Shown one piece after another: positions 1 to 6,480 of a stretch of DNA of 10,596 nt. The translations under genes were made by a program, and so were the position numbers. This DNA is from Gammaproteobacteria bacterium (lineage in GTDB: Bacteria; Pseudomonadota; Gammaproteobacteria; Pseudomonadales; Azotimanducaceae): assembly GCA_002726925.1 (NCBI GenBank), contig PBTJ01000012.1, forward strand, positions 13,951 to 24,546. Reading direction: 5' to 3'. The notes under the pieces were generated by a model that ran no database searches, was not told the DNA's origin, and saw only the letters and a program-made list of their open reading frames with translations. The stretch's first letter is position 1. The number at the start of each line of letters is the position of its first letter.

Positions 1-1
1 A

Positions 2-64
2 ACGCCGAACGAGTTACCCGACGCACTTTATGCGGCGCTGCAACAGCGATATGACGCCGACTGA
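2..64 (+). CDS. C-terminal end of an unidentified upstream gene (5' truncated)
   Basis: The frame open from base 2 encodes 20 residues ending ALQQRYDAD before a TGA at 62-64. The stop lies 18 bases before the Nudix start, and the same strand and short gap are typical of an operon. Too little is visible to name a family. The other two frames of this strand give no better continuation. That this is a real gene end is an inference from spacing and open frame only. Confidence 0.45.
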   Translation, partial: TPNELPDALYAALQQRYDAD

Positions 65-82
65 TGCTTCGTTGGGGAAAAA

Positions 83-682
83 ATGTTGATTGATCCATCT
101 ACGGCAACAGCACTGCAAGTCATAGAGACACCTTGGCAAAACCAGTGGCAGCCGGAACTCATTGGCACGCTGGTGTTTTTGGTCGATGACGAGCGCGTGC
201 TGTTAATTGAAAAACTGTCGGGACACGGCCAAGGCAAAATCAATGGACCGGGGGGTAAGTGGGAGGCCGACGAATCGCTGCTGGAGTGCGCGCGCCGCGA
301 GACCTTGGAAGAAACGGGCTTGATGGTTCATCAATTGACCTGCGCAGCAGAGTTGCGCTTTGTAGAACAGGCTGGACCACAGTGGTTGGGCTATGTCTTC
401 GTCGCTGAACATTTCTCTGGCGAGTTAACCCAGACTCGAGAGGCCAAACCCTTTTGGTGCGATATGAACGCCGTTCCCTATCCGTCGATGTGGGCGGATG
501 ATGCGATCTGGCTGCCTAGGGTGCTGGAGCAAGCCCGAGGGCAGAAGTCGTCCGCTGGCCCCTTTGTCCAAGATTTTTTATTTAACGACGGTGAACTGAA
601 GGCCTACGAGCCTGCCAAACAGACGCAGCTATCGTTTTCCGTAACGCAGCCGCGCGCGGCACAACGTTCACTAAAGGCATAG
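83..682 (+). CDS. MTH1-like Nudix hydrolase (probable oxidized-purine nucleoside triphosphatase)
   Basis: This 199-residue cytoplasmic protein probably hydrolyses oxidized purine nucleoside triphosphates such as 8-oxo-dGTP to the monophosphate, cleaning the nucleotide pool. A complete Nudix box (G-x5-E-x7-REUxEExGU) runs from G58 to L80, with the metal-binding RETLEETGL at 72-80. The segment around 119-145 (EAKPFW, then SMWADDAIWLP) closely matches the MTH1/NUDT1 region whose Trp and two Asp read the oxidized base (here W137, D139, D140). Family members are usually about 150-160 residues. The extra length is partly a 26-residue N-terminal lead and partly a polar tail after about residue 175. 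The ATG at 83 follows a purine-rich GGGGAAAAA tract. It lies 18 bases after the previous gene and 7 before the LLM gene, so an operon is likely. The fold is certain and the substrate is inferred. Confidence 0.9.
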   Translation: MLIDPSTATALQVIETPWQNQWQPELIGTLVFLVDDERVLLIEKLSGHGQGKINGPGGKWEADESLLECARRETLEETGLMVHQLTCAAELRFVEQAGPQWLGYVFVAEHFSGELTQTREAKPFWCDMNAVPYPSMWADDAIWLPRVLEQARGQKSSAGPFVQDFLFNDGELKAYEPAKQTQLSFSVTQPRAAQRSLKA

Positions 683-689
683 CAGCGCC

Positions 690-1598
690 ATGCGTATTGG
701 TATTTCAGTTCAGTCTGCCTACCGCGTAGACGATCCAGCTCAGGGTGTTCGGCATATGCTCGAGCGTGCCGAGGCAGCAAGTCAGGCAGATTTGGACAGT
801 TTGTTTGTTGGCGATCACCACGTAACCGACTACGCCTACTACCAGAATTCTCCAATACTCGGCCGCATGCTTGCGCACTGGCACGGCAAACCTGCGGGGG
901 CACTTTACCTACTGCCGCTCTGGCACCCGGTACTGCTTGCAGAACAGATCTCCACATTGGCCGCCATCATGCCCGGTCGCTTCATCATGCAGTGTGGTCT
1001 AGGCGGCTTGCCCGACCAAAGCGCTGGCATGGGCATCGACATGAGCCAGCGTGTTGCTATGTTCGAAGATTCGTTAGCCATCATGCGGCAGCTTTGGGCG
1101 GGTGAAACCGTGAGCCACGAGCGCTTCTGGCACCTTAAGAACGCGCATATTGCGCCGCTGCCAGCGCAGGACATCGAAGTTTGGATTGGCGCTACCGCGC
1201 CAGCTGCGATCAATCGGACTGCGCGTTTGGCCGAGGGTTGGTTGGGCACCCCGTCTGCGACGCCACAGCAAGCAAAAGAGCAGCTCAACCAATATCGCCA
1301 AGCGTGTGCGGAGCATCAGCGCGCGCCCAGCGCAGTGGCGCTGAGGCGCGACGTTTTTATCGCAGGTTCGGTCAAAGAAGCCGAGGCATTTAGGAGCGAT
1401 GCAGTCGCGAAGGGTTACCGAGGTTTTCCTGAAGAAGCATTGATTTGCGGAGATGTGTCGCAGGTTGCTGACCAATTTGCAGAATTCTCCGATGCCGGTT
1501 TTACCGACATCGTCGTGCGCAACATGTCATCAGATCAAAGCCAGGCGCTGGCGACCATTGAGGCGCTCAGCGACGTGCGCAGACAGCTGAACCTTTAG
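690..1598 (+). CDS. LLM class (luciferase-like) flavin-dependent oxidoreductase
   Basis: This 302-residue protein belongs to the bacterial luciferase-like superfamily (PF00296), cytoplasmic TIM-barrel enzymes that use reduced FMN or F420. Family landmarks seen here are an N-terminal strand MRIGISVQ, LFVGDHH at 38-44, and the barrel segment WHPVLLAEQISTLAAIMPGRF at 78-98 followed by QCGLGG. Further on are FEDSLAIMRQLWAGETV at 125-141 and VWIGATAPAAINRTARLAEGWLG at 164-186, then a C-terminal FTDIVVRN (271-278). Full family length is present. The ATG lies 7 bases after the Nudix stop and has no clear Shine-Dalgarno sequence, so translation may be coupled to the Nudix gene. The substrate and the flavin (FMN or F420) cannot be told from sequence. 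F420-dependent relatives are common in actinobacteria, and FMN is the more likely cofactor if the host is a gammaproteobacterium. Confidence 0.88.
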   Translation: MRIGISVQSAYRVDDPAQGVRHMLERAEAASQADLDSLFVGDHHVTDYAYYQNSPILGRMLAHWHGKPAGALYLLPLWHPVLLAEQISTLAAIMPGRFIMQCGLGGLPDQSAGMGIDMSQRVAMFEDSLAIMRQLWAGETVSHERFWHLKNAHIAPLPAQDIEVWIGATAPAAINRTARLAEGWLGTPSATPQQAKEQLNQYRQACAEHQRAPSAVALRRDVFIAGSVKEAEAFRSDAVAKGYRGFPEEALICGDVSQVADQFAEFSDAGFTDIVVRNMSSDQSQALATIEALSDVRRQLNL

Positions 1599-1664
1599 CG
1601 AAAAGCAAGTCGCCGACAGCTAAGCGCGGCCGCTAAGGCCCAAGGTGCGATCAATATGGCCCTC

Positions 1665-2870
1665 CTAGCCCTCGATGACCTCAAAGGTAACCCCCGCGCT
1701 GTGCGGCAGGCGCTGTAATAGCTGGTCACCCATGGCAGAGGCGGGCGTCCAAAAACCGCCTGCCACAGGCAGTTCGTCTTGGGCCAGTGCCAGTGCGCTT
1801 TCTGCAATCATCTTCGAGGTAGATCCGTAACCTGGATCCTTGTCGCCCTTGACCCGAACCCTGACGTTTTTGCTGCTGTCTGTCGGATGTTGTCCGAACA
1901 ACTCGATATCGTAGTAACCCTTGTTGATGACATCGTCGCTGGGACCCTCACCCGGCTTGGGCAAAAATTTCTGCAGCAGGCCTCGAGTGAATGACATGCT
2001 TGCCGCTCCCACGAAGATGCCACTGCCGACACCAACGCCAGTGGCGCCTAAAAAGCCGGCGGCACCCTTGCCCGATAACGTGCCTTCGTTGTATTGAAAG
2101 TCGTTGCCGTAAAGTCCGTCTAGCAACTCGGCACTCCGCCGCACCACGCGGGTGTTCACTCCGGCCATAACAAAGGGGCCAACCCAAGAGTCAAAGTCTT
2201 CGTCGTAGTAGGCGCTCATGCGGTCGGGGCCATCGAGACCGCGCTGGGTCTCGTTGAGGACATAAGGATCGGCGAGTTGCTTAAAAATGGTTTTATCTGC
2301 TCGCGCTTTTTCCATCATCGCGATCATGCTATCGATGGTGCCGCCGCTGAAGCCACCGCTGAAGGCGCGGGGGCGATATTTGATTTGCCGCGCGGGCACG
2401 CCGTGGGTTTTCAACATGTGCTTTTGCAGAAAGTAGACGCCCAAATCTGACGGTATGCTGTCGAATCCGCAGGTATGCACGATGCGAGCGCCGGTGCTCT
2501 TAGCTTCTTCCTGATGCGCCGTGATCATCTCGCGCATCCAGTGTACCTCGCCGGTTAAATCGCAGTAATGCGTGCCATGCTTTGCGCAGGCGGCGACCAA
2601 ACTTGAGCCATAGCGCGCGTACGGACCAACAGTTGTCAGAATGACCCGAGCCTGTTGCACCAGAGCGCTGATTGATTCTTCGTCACCGCTATCTGCGGTA
2701 AGCACAGGAATATCACGGCCGGCGAGTATCTGTTGCAGCTTTTGTGGGTTTCGCCCGGCAACCGCCCACTTGAGGTTACTGTTGGTCTGCTGTTCTGCCA
2801 TGTAGTCGACGACAAGGCGGCCTGTGAAACCACTGGCACCCCAAACAATAATGTCGTATTCACGCTCCAT
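1665..2870 (-). CDS. Saccharopine dehydrogenase-like NAD(P)-binding reductase (trans-acting enoyl reductase family)
   Basis: The protein (401 residues from the second Met) opens with a Rossmann motif GASGFTG near residues 11-17, then AGRN at about 38-41, which fits NADP binding. Other conserved blocks are TVGPYARYGSSLV (about 80-92), THYCDLTGE (100-108) and CGFDSIPSDLG (134-144). This order matches the saccharopine dehydrogenase-like family that includes mycobacterial trans-acting enoyl reductase Rv2953 and animal SCCPDH, where lipid or polyketide double bonds are likely substrates. A Gly-rich, weakly hydrophobic stretch (about 263-290) may contact membrane or lipid. Two adjacent ATG codons exist at 2873 and 2870. 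An AGGAG (2877-2881) lies 3 bases from the first and 6 from the second, so I prefer 2870. A terminator upstream separates it from the preceding minus-strand gene, so it needs its own promoter or read-through. No polyketide or fatty-acid synthase is nearby, and the substrate is unknown. Confidence 0.82.
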   Translation of the reverse strand: MEREYDIIVWGASGFTGRLVVDYMAEQQTNSNLKWAVAGRNPQKLQQILAGRDIPVLTADSGDEESISALVQQARVILTTVGPYARYGSSLVAACAKHGTHYCDLTGEVHWMREMITAHQEEAKSTGARIVHTCGFDSIPSDLGVYFLQKHMLKTHGVPARQIKYRPRAFSGGFSGGTIDSMIAMMEKARADKTIFKQLADPYVLNETQRGLDGPDRMSAYYDEDFDSWVGPFVMAGVNTRVVRRSAELLDGLYGNDFQYNEGTLSGKGAAGFLGATGVGVGSGIFVGAASMSFTRGLLQKFLPKPGEGPSDDVINKGYYDIELFGQHPTDSSKNVRVRVKGDKDPGYGSTSKMIAESALALAQDELPVAGGFWTPASAMGDQLLQRLPHSAGVTFEVIEG

Positions 2871-2876
2871 CATGAT

Positions 2877-2881
2877 CTCCT
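2877..2881 (-). promoter_or_regulatory. Shine-Dalgarno AGGAG that decides between two adjacent ATG starts
   Basis: Read on the minus strand the leader is AGGAG, then ATC, then ATGATG. The spacing is 3 bases to the first ATG and 6 to the second. The second is nearer the usual optimum. Either choice changes the protein by one residue only. Confidence 0.7.
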
Positions 2882-2916
2882 GTTGTTTTTCAAATTAGGT
2901 GATTCAATCCGCCATG

Positions 2917-2940
2917 AAAAACCCCTGCCGAGACAAGGGG
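2917..2940 (-). terminator. Rho-independent terminator of the redoxin/cytochrome/copper-oxygenase gene
   Basis: On the minus strand a perfect CCCCT/AGGGG stem (2936-2940 with 2922-2926) closes a 9-base loop and runs directly into a run of five T (2917-2921). It sits 24 bases after the TAG of the large gene at 2964. It should end that transcript and therefore isolate, or attenuate entry into, the reductase gene that begins about 45 bases further on. The 5-bp stem is short but GC-rich. Confidence 0.72.
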
Positions 2941-2963
2941 CATGACTTGCCTATGTGGTTGCG

Positions 2964-4925
2964 CTATTCGCTGCCGGCGCCAGTCGACGCGTTGTCGCCT
3001 TTACTCTCACGGCTGCGCTGGCTCATGCTATACAGCTCTTGAATGTCCAGTCCGCCATCGGCGTTGCTATCTACCATTTTGAAGCCTTGGATGAGGCGTT
3101 TCTTTATACGACCTGGTAGTTCTTGCCAACTCAGCTTGCCGTCCATGTCTTTGTCGAGAAAGCCCACCATTTGCGTGGTGTCGGCTAGCGCCTTATCCAA
3201 GACAGGTGCTTCCGACGTTTCGTCAACTAACGTGTAGCTGAACGCGCCGTAAAGCATTTCGTCCCAGCTTTGCAGCCCCCAAGGCACGGTGCGACTTGGG
3301 TCTGGATTGCCGGGGTTGGCGGCCGAGTTGTCATACCACGTGGTGTGCACCAAGCGGCTGCCGGGCTCGATACGCTTGGGCTCCATAAAGGTATAAGTTC
3401 GCTGCCAGTTGAAGTCATAGTTGGGCACGGACAGTACGGTTTCGCGGCTGCCATCTGGGCCCATCAGCTCGAACTTTGACGCGACCCCTCGGTAGTGTGA
3501 GTGGGGTACGAGATCGTGCAGTAGGGCGGGCTTGTCAAACTCGTAGTAAGCCACCTCAGCATGTCGCGCCTCGTTGGCAGGGATTTCAATGGTTGGGTCA
3601 ATGACCACACTTTGGCGGTAGAAGTTGCCCGGCTGCTTATCATGGAAATACAGACCAATGCGCGAGGCATCGACAACCTCTCTGCCGATGGGCGTGTAAT
3701 GCAGCTGGAAGGTGTACTCGCCGCCCGGAGCAATGTAAACGCCCGTGTCTTGAGGAAATATGTTGGTTTCGTTGCCCGGAGCATAGCCAATCAGGTAGTT
3801 ATCGAAGACGCCAGAATTTCGCTTGGCTTGCGCAGTGGTGGCATCGATGGAGCCGGCCAGAATGTGATGGACGACTTCGCGGTTGCCGGGGATCACCGTT
3901 GCAGCTTTTACCCAAACGGCTTGTTCTAGCGGATTGGCTAGACGCGGGAATTTATAATCTACGACGCCGCTGGCAGGGATCGTATATTCGGGCATTTCCA
4001 ATATCAGATCCGGCTCGCCGAGTGGCCACTCGGCCTGCGCAATCGCTAGGCCTTGCAGCGGATCTTCGCCATCGCCACGAGGAGCGCCTGCTTCGATCCA
4101 GTGTACAAGTGTTTGGGCCTGCTCAACGCTCAGTGACTTGTCGTTCTTCCACGTGCCGATGTGCGGATCCGCATGCCATGGCGGCATACGCTTAGTGCGA
4201 ATCACTTCGCGCATCATGGGGGAGAAGCCGCGCACCATCTCATAGCTGGACATGGCCCAAGGGCCAAGACCGCCCTCGGTATGACAAATCACACACTTTT
4301 CCTGAAGGATTGGCGCGATGGTTTCGGTGTAGCTGATTTGCGCATGGTCGACATTGCGCTGAGCGAAGTTGATCAAGCACCCCATGGTGTCGCGGCTGGC
4401 GACTGCAACGGGTTGGTTTGCAAGCGCGCTGGCAATGGCGTCAGCGGCAAAATGCTTTGAGGCTTCGGCCTTCTGCCGCTCGTATACCTGTCGGTCGTTG
4501 ATCGGTCCTCGGTACGTGATCTGCCAAGTTTTTGGGTTGATGACGAGCACCTCTGCGGTGCGCACGAGGTTCAGCGACTCACCGATGAGTTGGGTTTCGT
4601 CGTGCAAGATCGGCATGTCGATTCCGAATTTTTCAGCCTCGGCCAAAATCGTGCTGCGCTGGTCTTGCAGATTGGCGTTCAACATCATGAAGTGCACGCC
4701 CTGATCGGCGTAGGTATCGCGCAGTGCTTTGAAATCGGTCAGCGCGTTGCGCACGATCGGGCAGCCATTACCCTGAATCATGATGACCACGGCAGACTTT
4801 TCGCGGTGGTAGTATAGGTTGTGTGCTTCGCCATGCTGGTCAAGTAGCACGAAGTTTTCGATGCGTTCAGCCTGAATGCTGCTCCCTAGCAGCAAGCCAA
4901 CGGTAATACCAAAGATGCGCAACAT
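2964..4925 (-). CDS. Exported redoxin / cytochrome c / copper type II (PHM-DBH-like) monooxygenase with C-terminal EF-hands
   Basis: This 653-residue protein begins with a signal peptide (hydrophobic 2-18, cleavage probably after SIQA at 19), so it acts in the periplasm or outside. A redoxin/thioredoxin-like domain follows (about 20-170) with one active-site-type Cys, C55 in GNGCPIVRN. Next is a c-type heme site CVICH (C211, C214, H215) with M247 in KRMPPWHAD as likely axial ligand. The copper type II module follows. VVHHIL (H353, H354) and LHYT (H409) match the CuH ligands of peptidylglycine alpha-hydroxylating monooxygenase. PHSHYRG (H475, H477) and DEM (M557) match the CuM ligands. Two canonical 12-residue EF-hand loops end the chain at 591-602 and 619-630. 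The ATG at 4925 is chosen because GGAG lies 6 bases upstream and the signal peptide starts there. An earlier in-frame start at 4979 would fall inside the promoter. The substrate is unknown, and the heme may feed electrons to copper. Confidence 0.85.
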   Translation of the reverse strand: MLRIFGITVGLLLGSSIQAERIENFVLLDQHGEAHNLYYHREKSAVVIMIQGNGCPIVRNALTDFKALRDTYADQGVHFMMLNANLQDQRSTILAEAEKFGIDMPILHDETQLIGESLNLVRTAEVLVINPKTWQITYRGPINDRQVYERQKAEASKHFAADAIASALANQPVAVASRDTMGCLINFAQRNVDHAQISYTETIAPILQEKCVICHTEGGLGPWAMSSYEMVRGFSPMMREVIRTKRMPPWHADPHIGTWKNDKSLSVEQAQTLVHWIEAGAPRGDGEDPLQGLAIAQAEWPLGEPDLILEMPEYTIPASGVVDYKFPRLANPLEQAVWVKAATVIPGNREVVHHILAGSIDATTAQAKRNSGVFDNYLIGYAPGNETNIFPQDTGVYIAPGGEYTFQLHYTPIGREVVDASRIGLYFHDKQPGNFYRQSVVIDPTIEIPANEARHAEVAYYEFDKPALLHDLVPHSHYRGVASKFELMGPDGSRETVLSVPNYDFNWQRTYTFMEPKRIEPGSRLVHTTWYDNSAANPGNPDPSRTVPWGLQSWDEMLYGAFSYTLVDETSEAPVLDKALADTTQMVGFLDKDMDGKLSWQELPGRIKKRLIQGFKMVDSNADGGLDIQELYSMSQRSRESKGDNASTGAGSE

Positions 4926-4956
4926 GGCGATCTCCAAGGCAGGAAAGAGGTCGTGG

Positions 4957-4984
4957 ATCATACGACACTGGTTAACCAACTCAA
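4957..4984 (-). promoter_or_regulatory. Candidate sigma-70 promoter with a palindrome in the spacer
   Basis: On the minus strand TTGAGT (4979-4984) and TATGAT (4957-4962) are separated by 16 bases, matching the consensus at 4 and 5 of 6 positions. Transcription would begin near 4950, about 25 bases before the ATG at 4925. The perfect 10-bp palindrome TGGTTAACCA (4969-4978) fills most of the spacer, where a bound repressor would block RNA polymerase. Seen by eye only. Confidence 0.5.
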
Positions 4985-4992
4985 GTTCGTGG

Positions 4993-5032
4993 CAGGTAAG
5001 CGAACCTGTACTAAAGCGCTTTCTATGGCGCT
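4993..5032. promoter_or_regulatory. Two inverted repeats in the divergent intergenic region
   Basis: CAGGT-N6-ACCTG (4993-5008) and AGCGC-N8-GCGCT (5015-5032) lie between the divergent starts at 4925 and 5096. Each arm is a perfect 5-base match. A weak plus-strand promoter, TTCGTG (4986-4991), 17 bases, TACTAA (5009-5014), would overlap the first repeat. A TATGAT at 5050-5055 is another possible -10 without a good -35. Five-base arms can arise by chance, so an operator role is only a suggestion. Confidence 0.3.
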
Positions 5033-5095
5033 GATTCTCGTCCTCAAGCTATGATCTCGACGTCCTGAAAGCATTTGAGAGGGAGCGCAAAGACA

Positions 5096-6112
5096 ATGGC
5101 CGACGGTTTAGAGGGTATCGATACGGTTGCCGTGACGGCTTGGCTCGCGGATCGGCTAGAGAATCTGGAGACGCCATTAGACTTCGAGTTACTGGCCGGT
5201 GGTCACTCGAACTTAACCTATCGGGTAACCGATAGGGCGGCTAATACCTATGTACTGCGTCGACCGCCGTTAGGCCATGTGCTGCAGAGTGCCCATGACA
5301 TGGGGCGCGAGCATAAGATCATTTTTGCGCTGCAAGGATCTGCCGTGCCGGTGGCCACCACGGTGGGGTTGTGCGTCGATGATTCGGTCAATGACGCGCC
5401 TTTCTATGTCATGAACTATGTGGCCGGACCTGTGCTGCACAATCACGAAGCCGCCGCCGCGCTCAGCGAAGAAGATCGTGCTGCTCTGGGGCTGCACGTG
5501 ATCGACGTGCTGGCGGCGCTGCATCAGATAGATCCCGATGTCGTAGGTTTGGGGGACTTGGGTCGCAAGGAAGCCTACTTGCAGCGTCAAATGAAGCGCT
5601 GGGTAACCCAGTGGGGCGCCACTAAAACTCACGAAGTGCCGGCCATGGACGAGAGCACTCGACTGCTTGCCGAGCGCATGCCGGAACAGGTGGGCTCCGC
5701 AATCGTGCATGGCGACTATCGCTTAGGCAATATGATTACCAACGATGGCAGGGTGAGTGCGGTACTGGATTGGGAGCTTTGTACGTTGGGTGACCCGCTG
5801 GCCGATGTGGGCTATTTGCTGAATTCTTGGGTCGGCCCAGGAGAACGCGAAGAGGATCTAACGCCGACATCTGCTGGTGGTTTTTGTAGCCGCGAAACGC
5901 TATCCGAGCGTTATGCCCAAAGCACGGGCCGCGATCTCAGCGATATCAACTATTACCGGGCGTTCTCGCATTGGCGCTTGGCTGCCATTAATCAAGGGGT
6001 CTACAAGCGCTACTTGGTGGGTGCCATGGGCGAAGGTCATGACGTCGATCTCGACGCGCAAAAACTAGGCGTCACGACCCTGTCCGAAATGGCCTTGGAG
6101 CTACTGTCCTAA
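5096..6112 (+). CDS. APH-fold phosphotransferase, ACAD10/11-N-terminal / LvaA type
   Basis: This 338-residue cytoplasmic kinase-fold protein has the glycine-rich loop LAGGHSNLTYRV (33-44) and YVLRRPP (52-58). The catalytic loop HGDYRLGN (H205, D207, N212) is followed by the metal-binding DWELCTLGDPLADVGY (D225 onward), a signature of the phosphotransferase group fused to acyl-CoA dehydrogenases in ACAD10/11. Characterised relatives phosphorylate 4-hydroxyacyl-CoA (LvaA in levulinate catabolism). True aminoglycoside resistance is unlikely from these motifs. The ATG at 5096 is preferred because GGGAG lies about 10 bases upstream. A TTG at 5075 would add seven residues but sits before that site. 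It is transcribed divergently from the large exported protein and seems to stand alone, since a gene-free gap follows. The substrate is inferred from family and from the acyl-CoA synthetase nearby. Confidence 0.85.
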   Translation: MADGLEGIDTVAVTAWLADRLENLETPLDFELLAGGHSNLTYRVTDRAANTYVLRRPPLGHVLQSAHDMGREHKIIFALQGSAVPVATTVGLCVDDSVNDAPFYVMNYVAGPVLHNHEAAAALSEEDRAALGLHVIDVLAALHQIDPDVVGLGDLGRKEAYLQRQMKRWVTQWGATKTHEVPAMDESTRLLAERMPEQVGSAIVHGDYRLGNMITNDGRVSAVLDWELCTLGDPLADVGYLLNSWVGPGEREEDLTPTSAGGFCSRETLSERYAQSTGRDLSDINYYRAFSHWRLAAINQGVYKRYLVGAMGEGHDVDLDAQKLGVTTLSEMALELLS

Positions 6113-6126
6113 CGAGTGCATATGTG

Positions 6127-6160
6127 GGGTAACCGAGCGAAGCGATAGCGCCGGTTACTC
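6127..6160 (+). terminator. Possible weak terminator hairpin after the kinase gene
   Basis: GGGTAACCG (6127-6135) pairs with CGGTTACTC (6152-6160), giving nine pairs including one G-T wobble around a 16-base loop. It starts 15 bases after the kinase stop, where a terminator is expected. There is no T-run after it, so it is either a poor intrinsic terminator or just an RNA-stabilising hairpin. Confidence 0.3.
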
Positions 6161-6317
6161 AGGCGCTTGCTTCTCGGCAGGGATCTTCGCGGCTGCGGAG
6201 AAAAAAAGGCGTGTCAGATAAACTGCATCTGAAAACAACTGATCTTCTTGGGGGGAAGGACGTTGTAAGGGTTTACATTAAGTTGTTCGCACGCCTGAAA
6301 CTGATCTATTGGTGCAA

Positions 6318-6328
6318 TGTACAGTACA
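6318..6328. promoter_or_regulatory. TGTAC-A-GTACA palindrome, candidate LitR/CarH-type operator
   Basis: A perfect 5-base inverted repeat with one central base sits in the AT-rich part of the gap. It differs by a single central base from the core of the palindrome in the MerR gene leader (TGTAC-AG-GTACA at 7467-7478). TGTACA is the half-site of LitR/CarH/PplR regulators. Binding by the MerR protein encoded next door is inferred. Confidence 0.4.
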
Positions 6329-6480
6329 AAAAATCTAAATCAACCCCAAATTCGGTAAAAATGAGAATAATTTACAGGTTTTGTATAGTTATGGGTCGAA
6401 TCTGTTATAGACCGGGCGAGGTTTGGCCGTTTGACGGTTGCAGAGGCGCCATGCGCACCCTATTTGGCACCAATTCCTGT

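Larger units (their letters stand above)
6113..6480. other. Gene-free gap between two convergent genes
   Basis: No convincing coding frame covers these 368 bases. Bases about 6230-6410 are clearly richer in A and T than the surrounding genes. The gap holds a hairpin after the kinase gene (6127-6160), a TGTAC-A-GTACA palindrome (6318-6328) and a promoter-like extended -10 (TG-T-TATAGA, 6403-6411) preceded by TTGTAT at 6381-6386. Because both flanking genes end here, none of them needs a promoter in the gap, which is why the promoter-like signals are worth noting. A small RNA or very short gene is possible but unproven. Confidence 0.5.

Noticed and set aside
1599..1664. A bidirectional terminator between the LLM and reductase genes
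   Set aside because: GC-rich short repeats (such as GCGGCCGC) are present, but no stem followed by a T-run on either strand.
4926..4979. An 18-residue N-terminal extension of the copper-oxygenase protein from an ATG at 4979
   Set aside because: It would place the signal peptide internally and overlaps the best -35/-10 pair. The ATG at 4925 has GGAG at good spacing.
5096..6112. Reading either APH-fold kinase as an antibiotic-resistance gene
   Set aside because: The DWELCTLGDPLADVGY signature and the acyl-CoA neighbour fit metabolic kinases, and no mobile element or resistance context is present.
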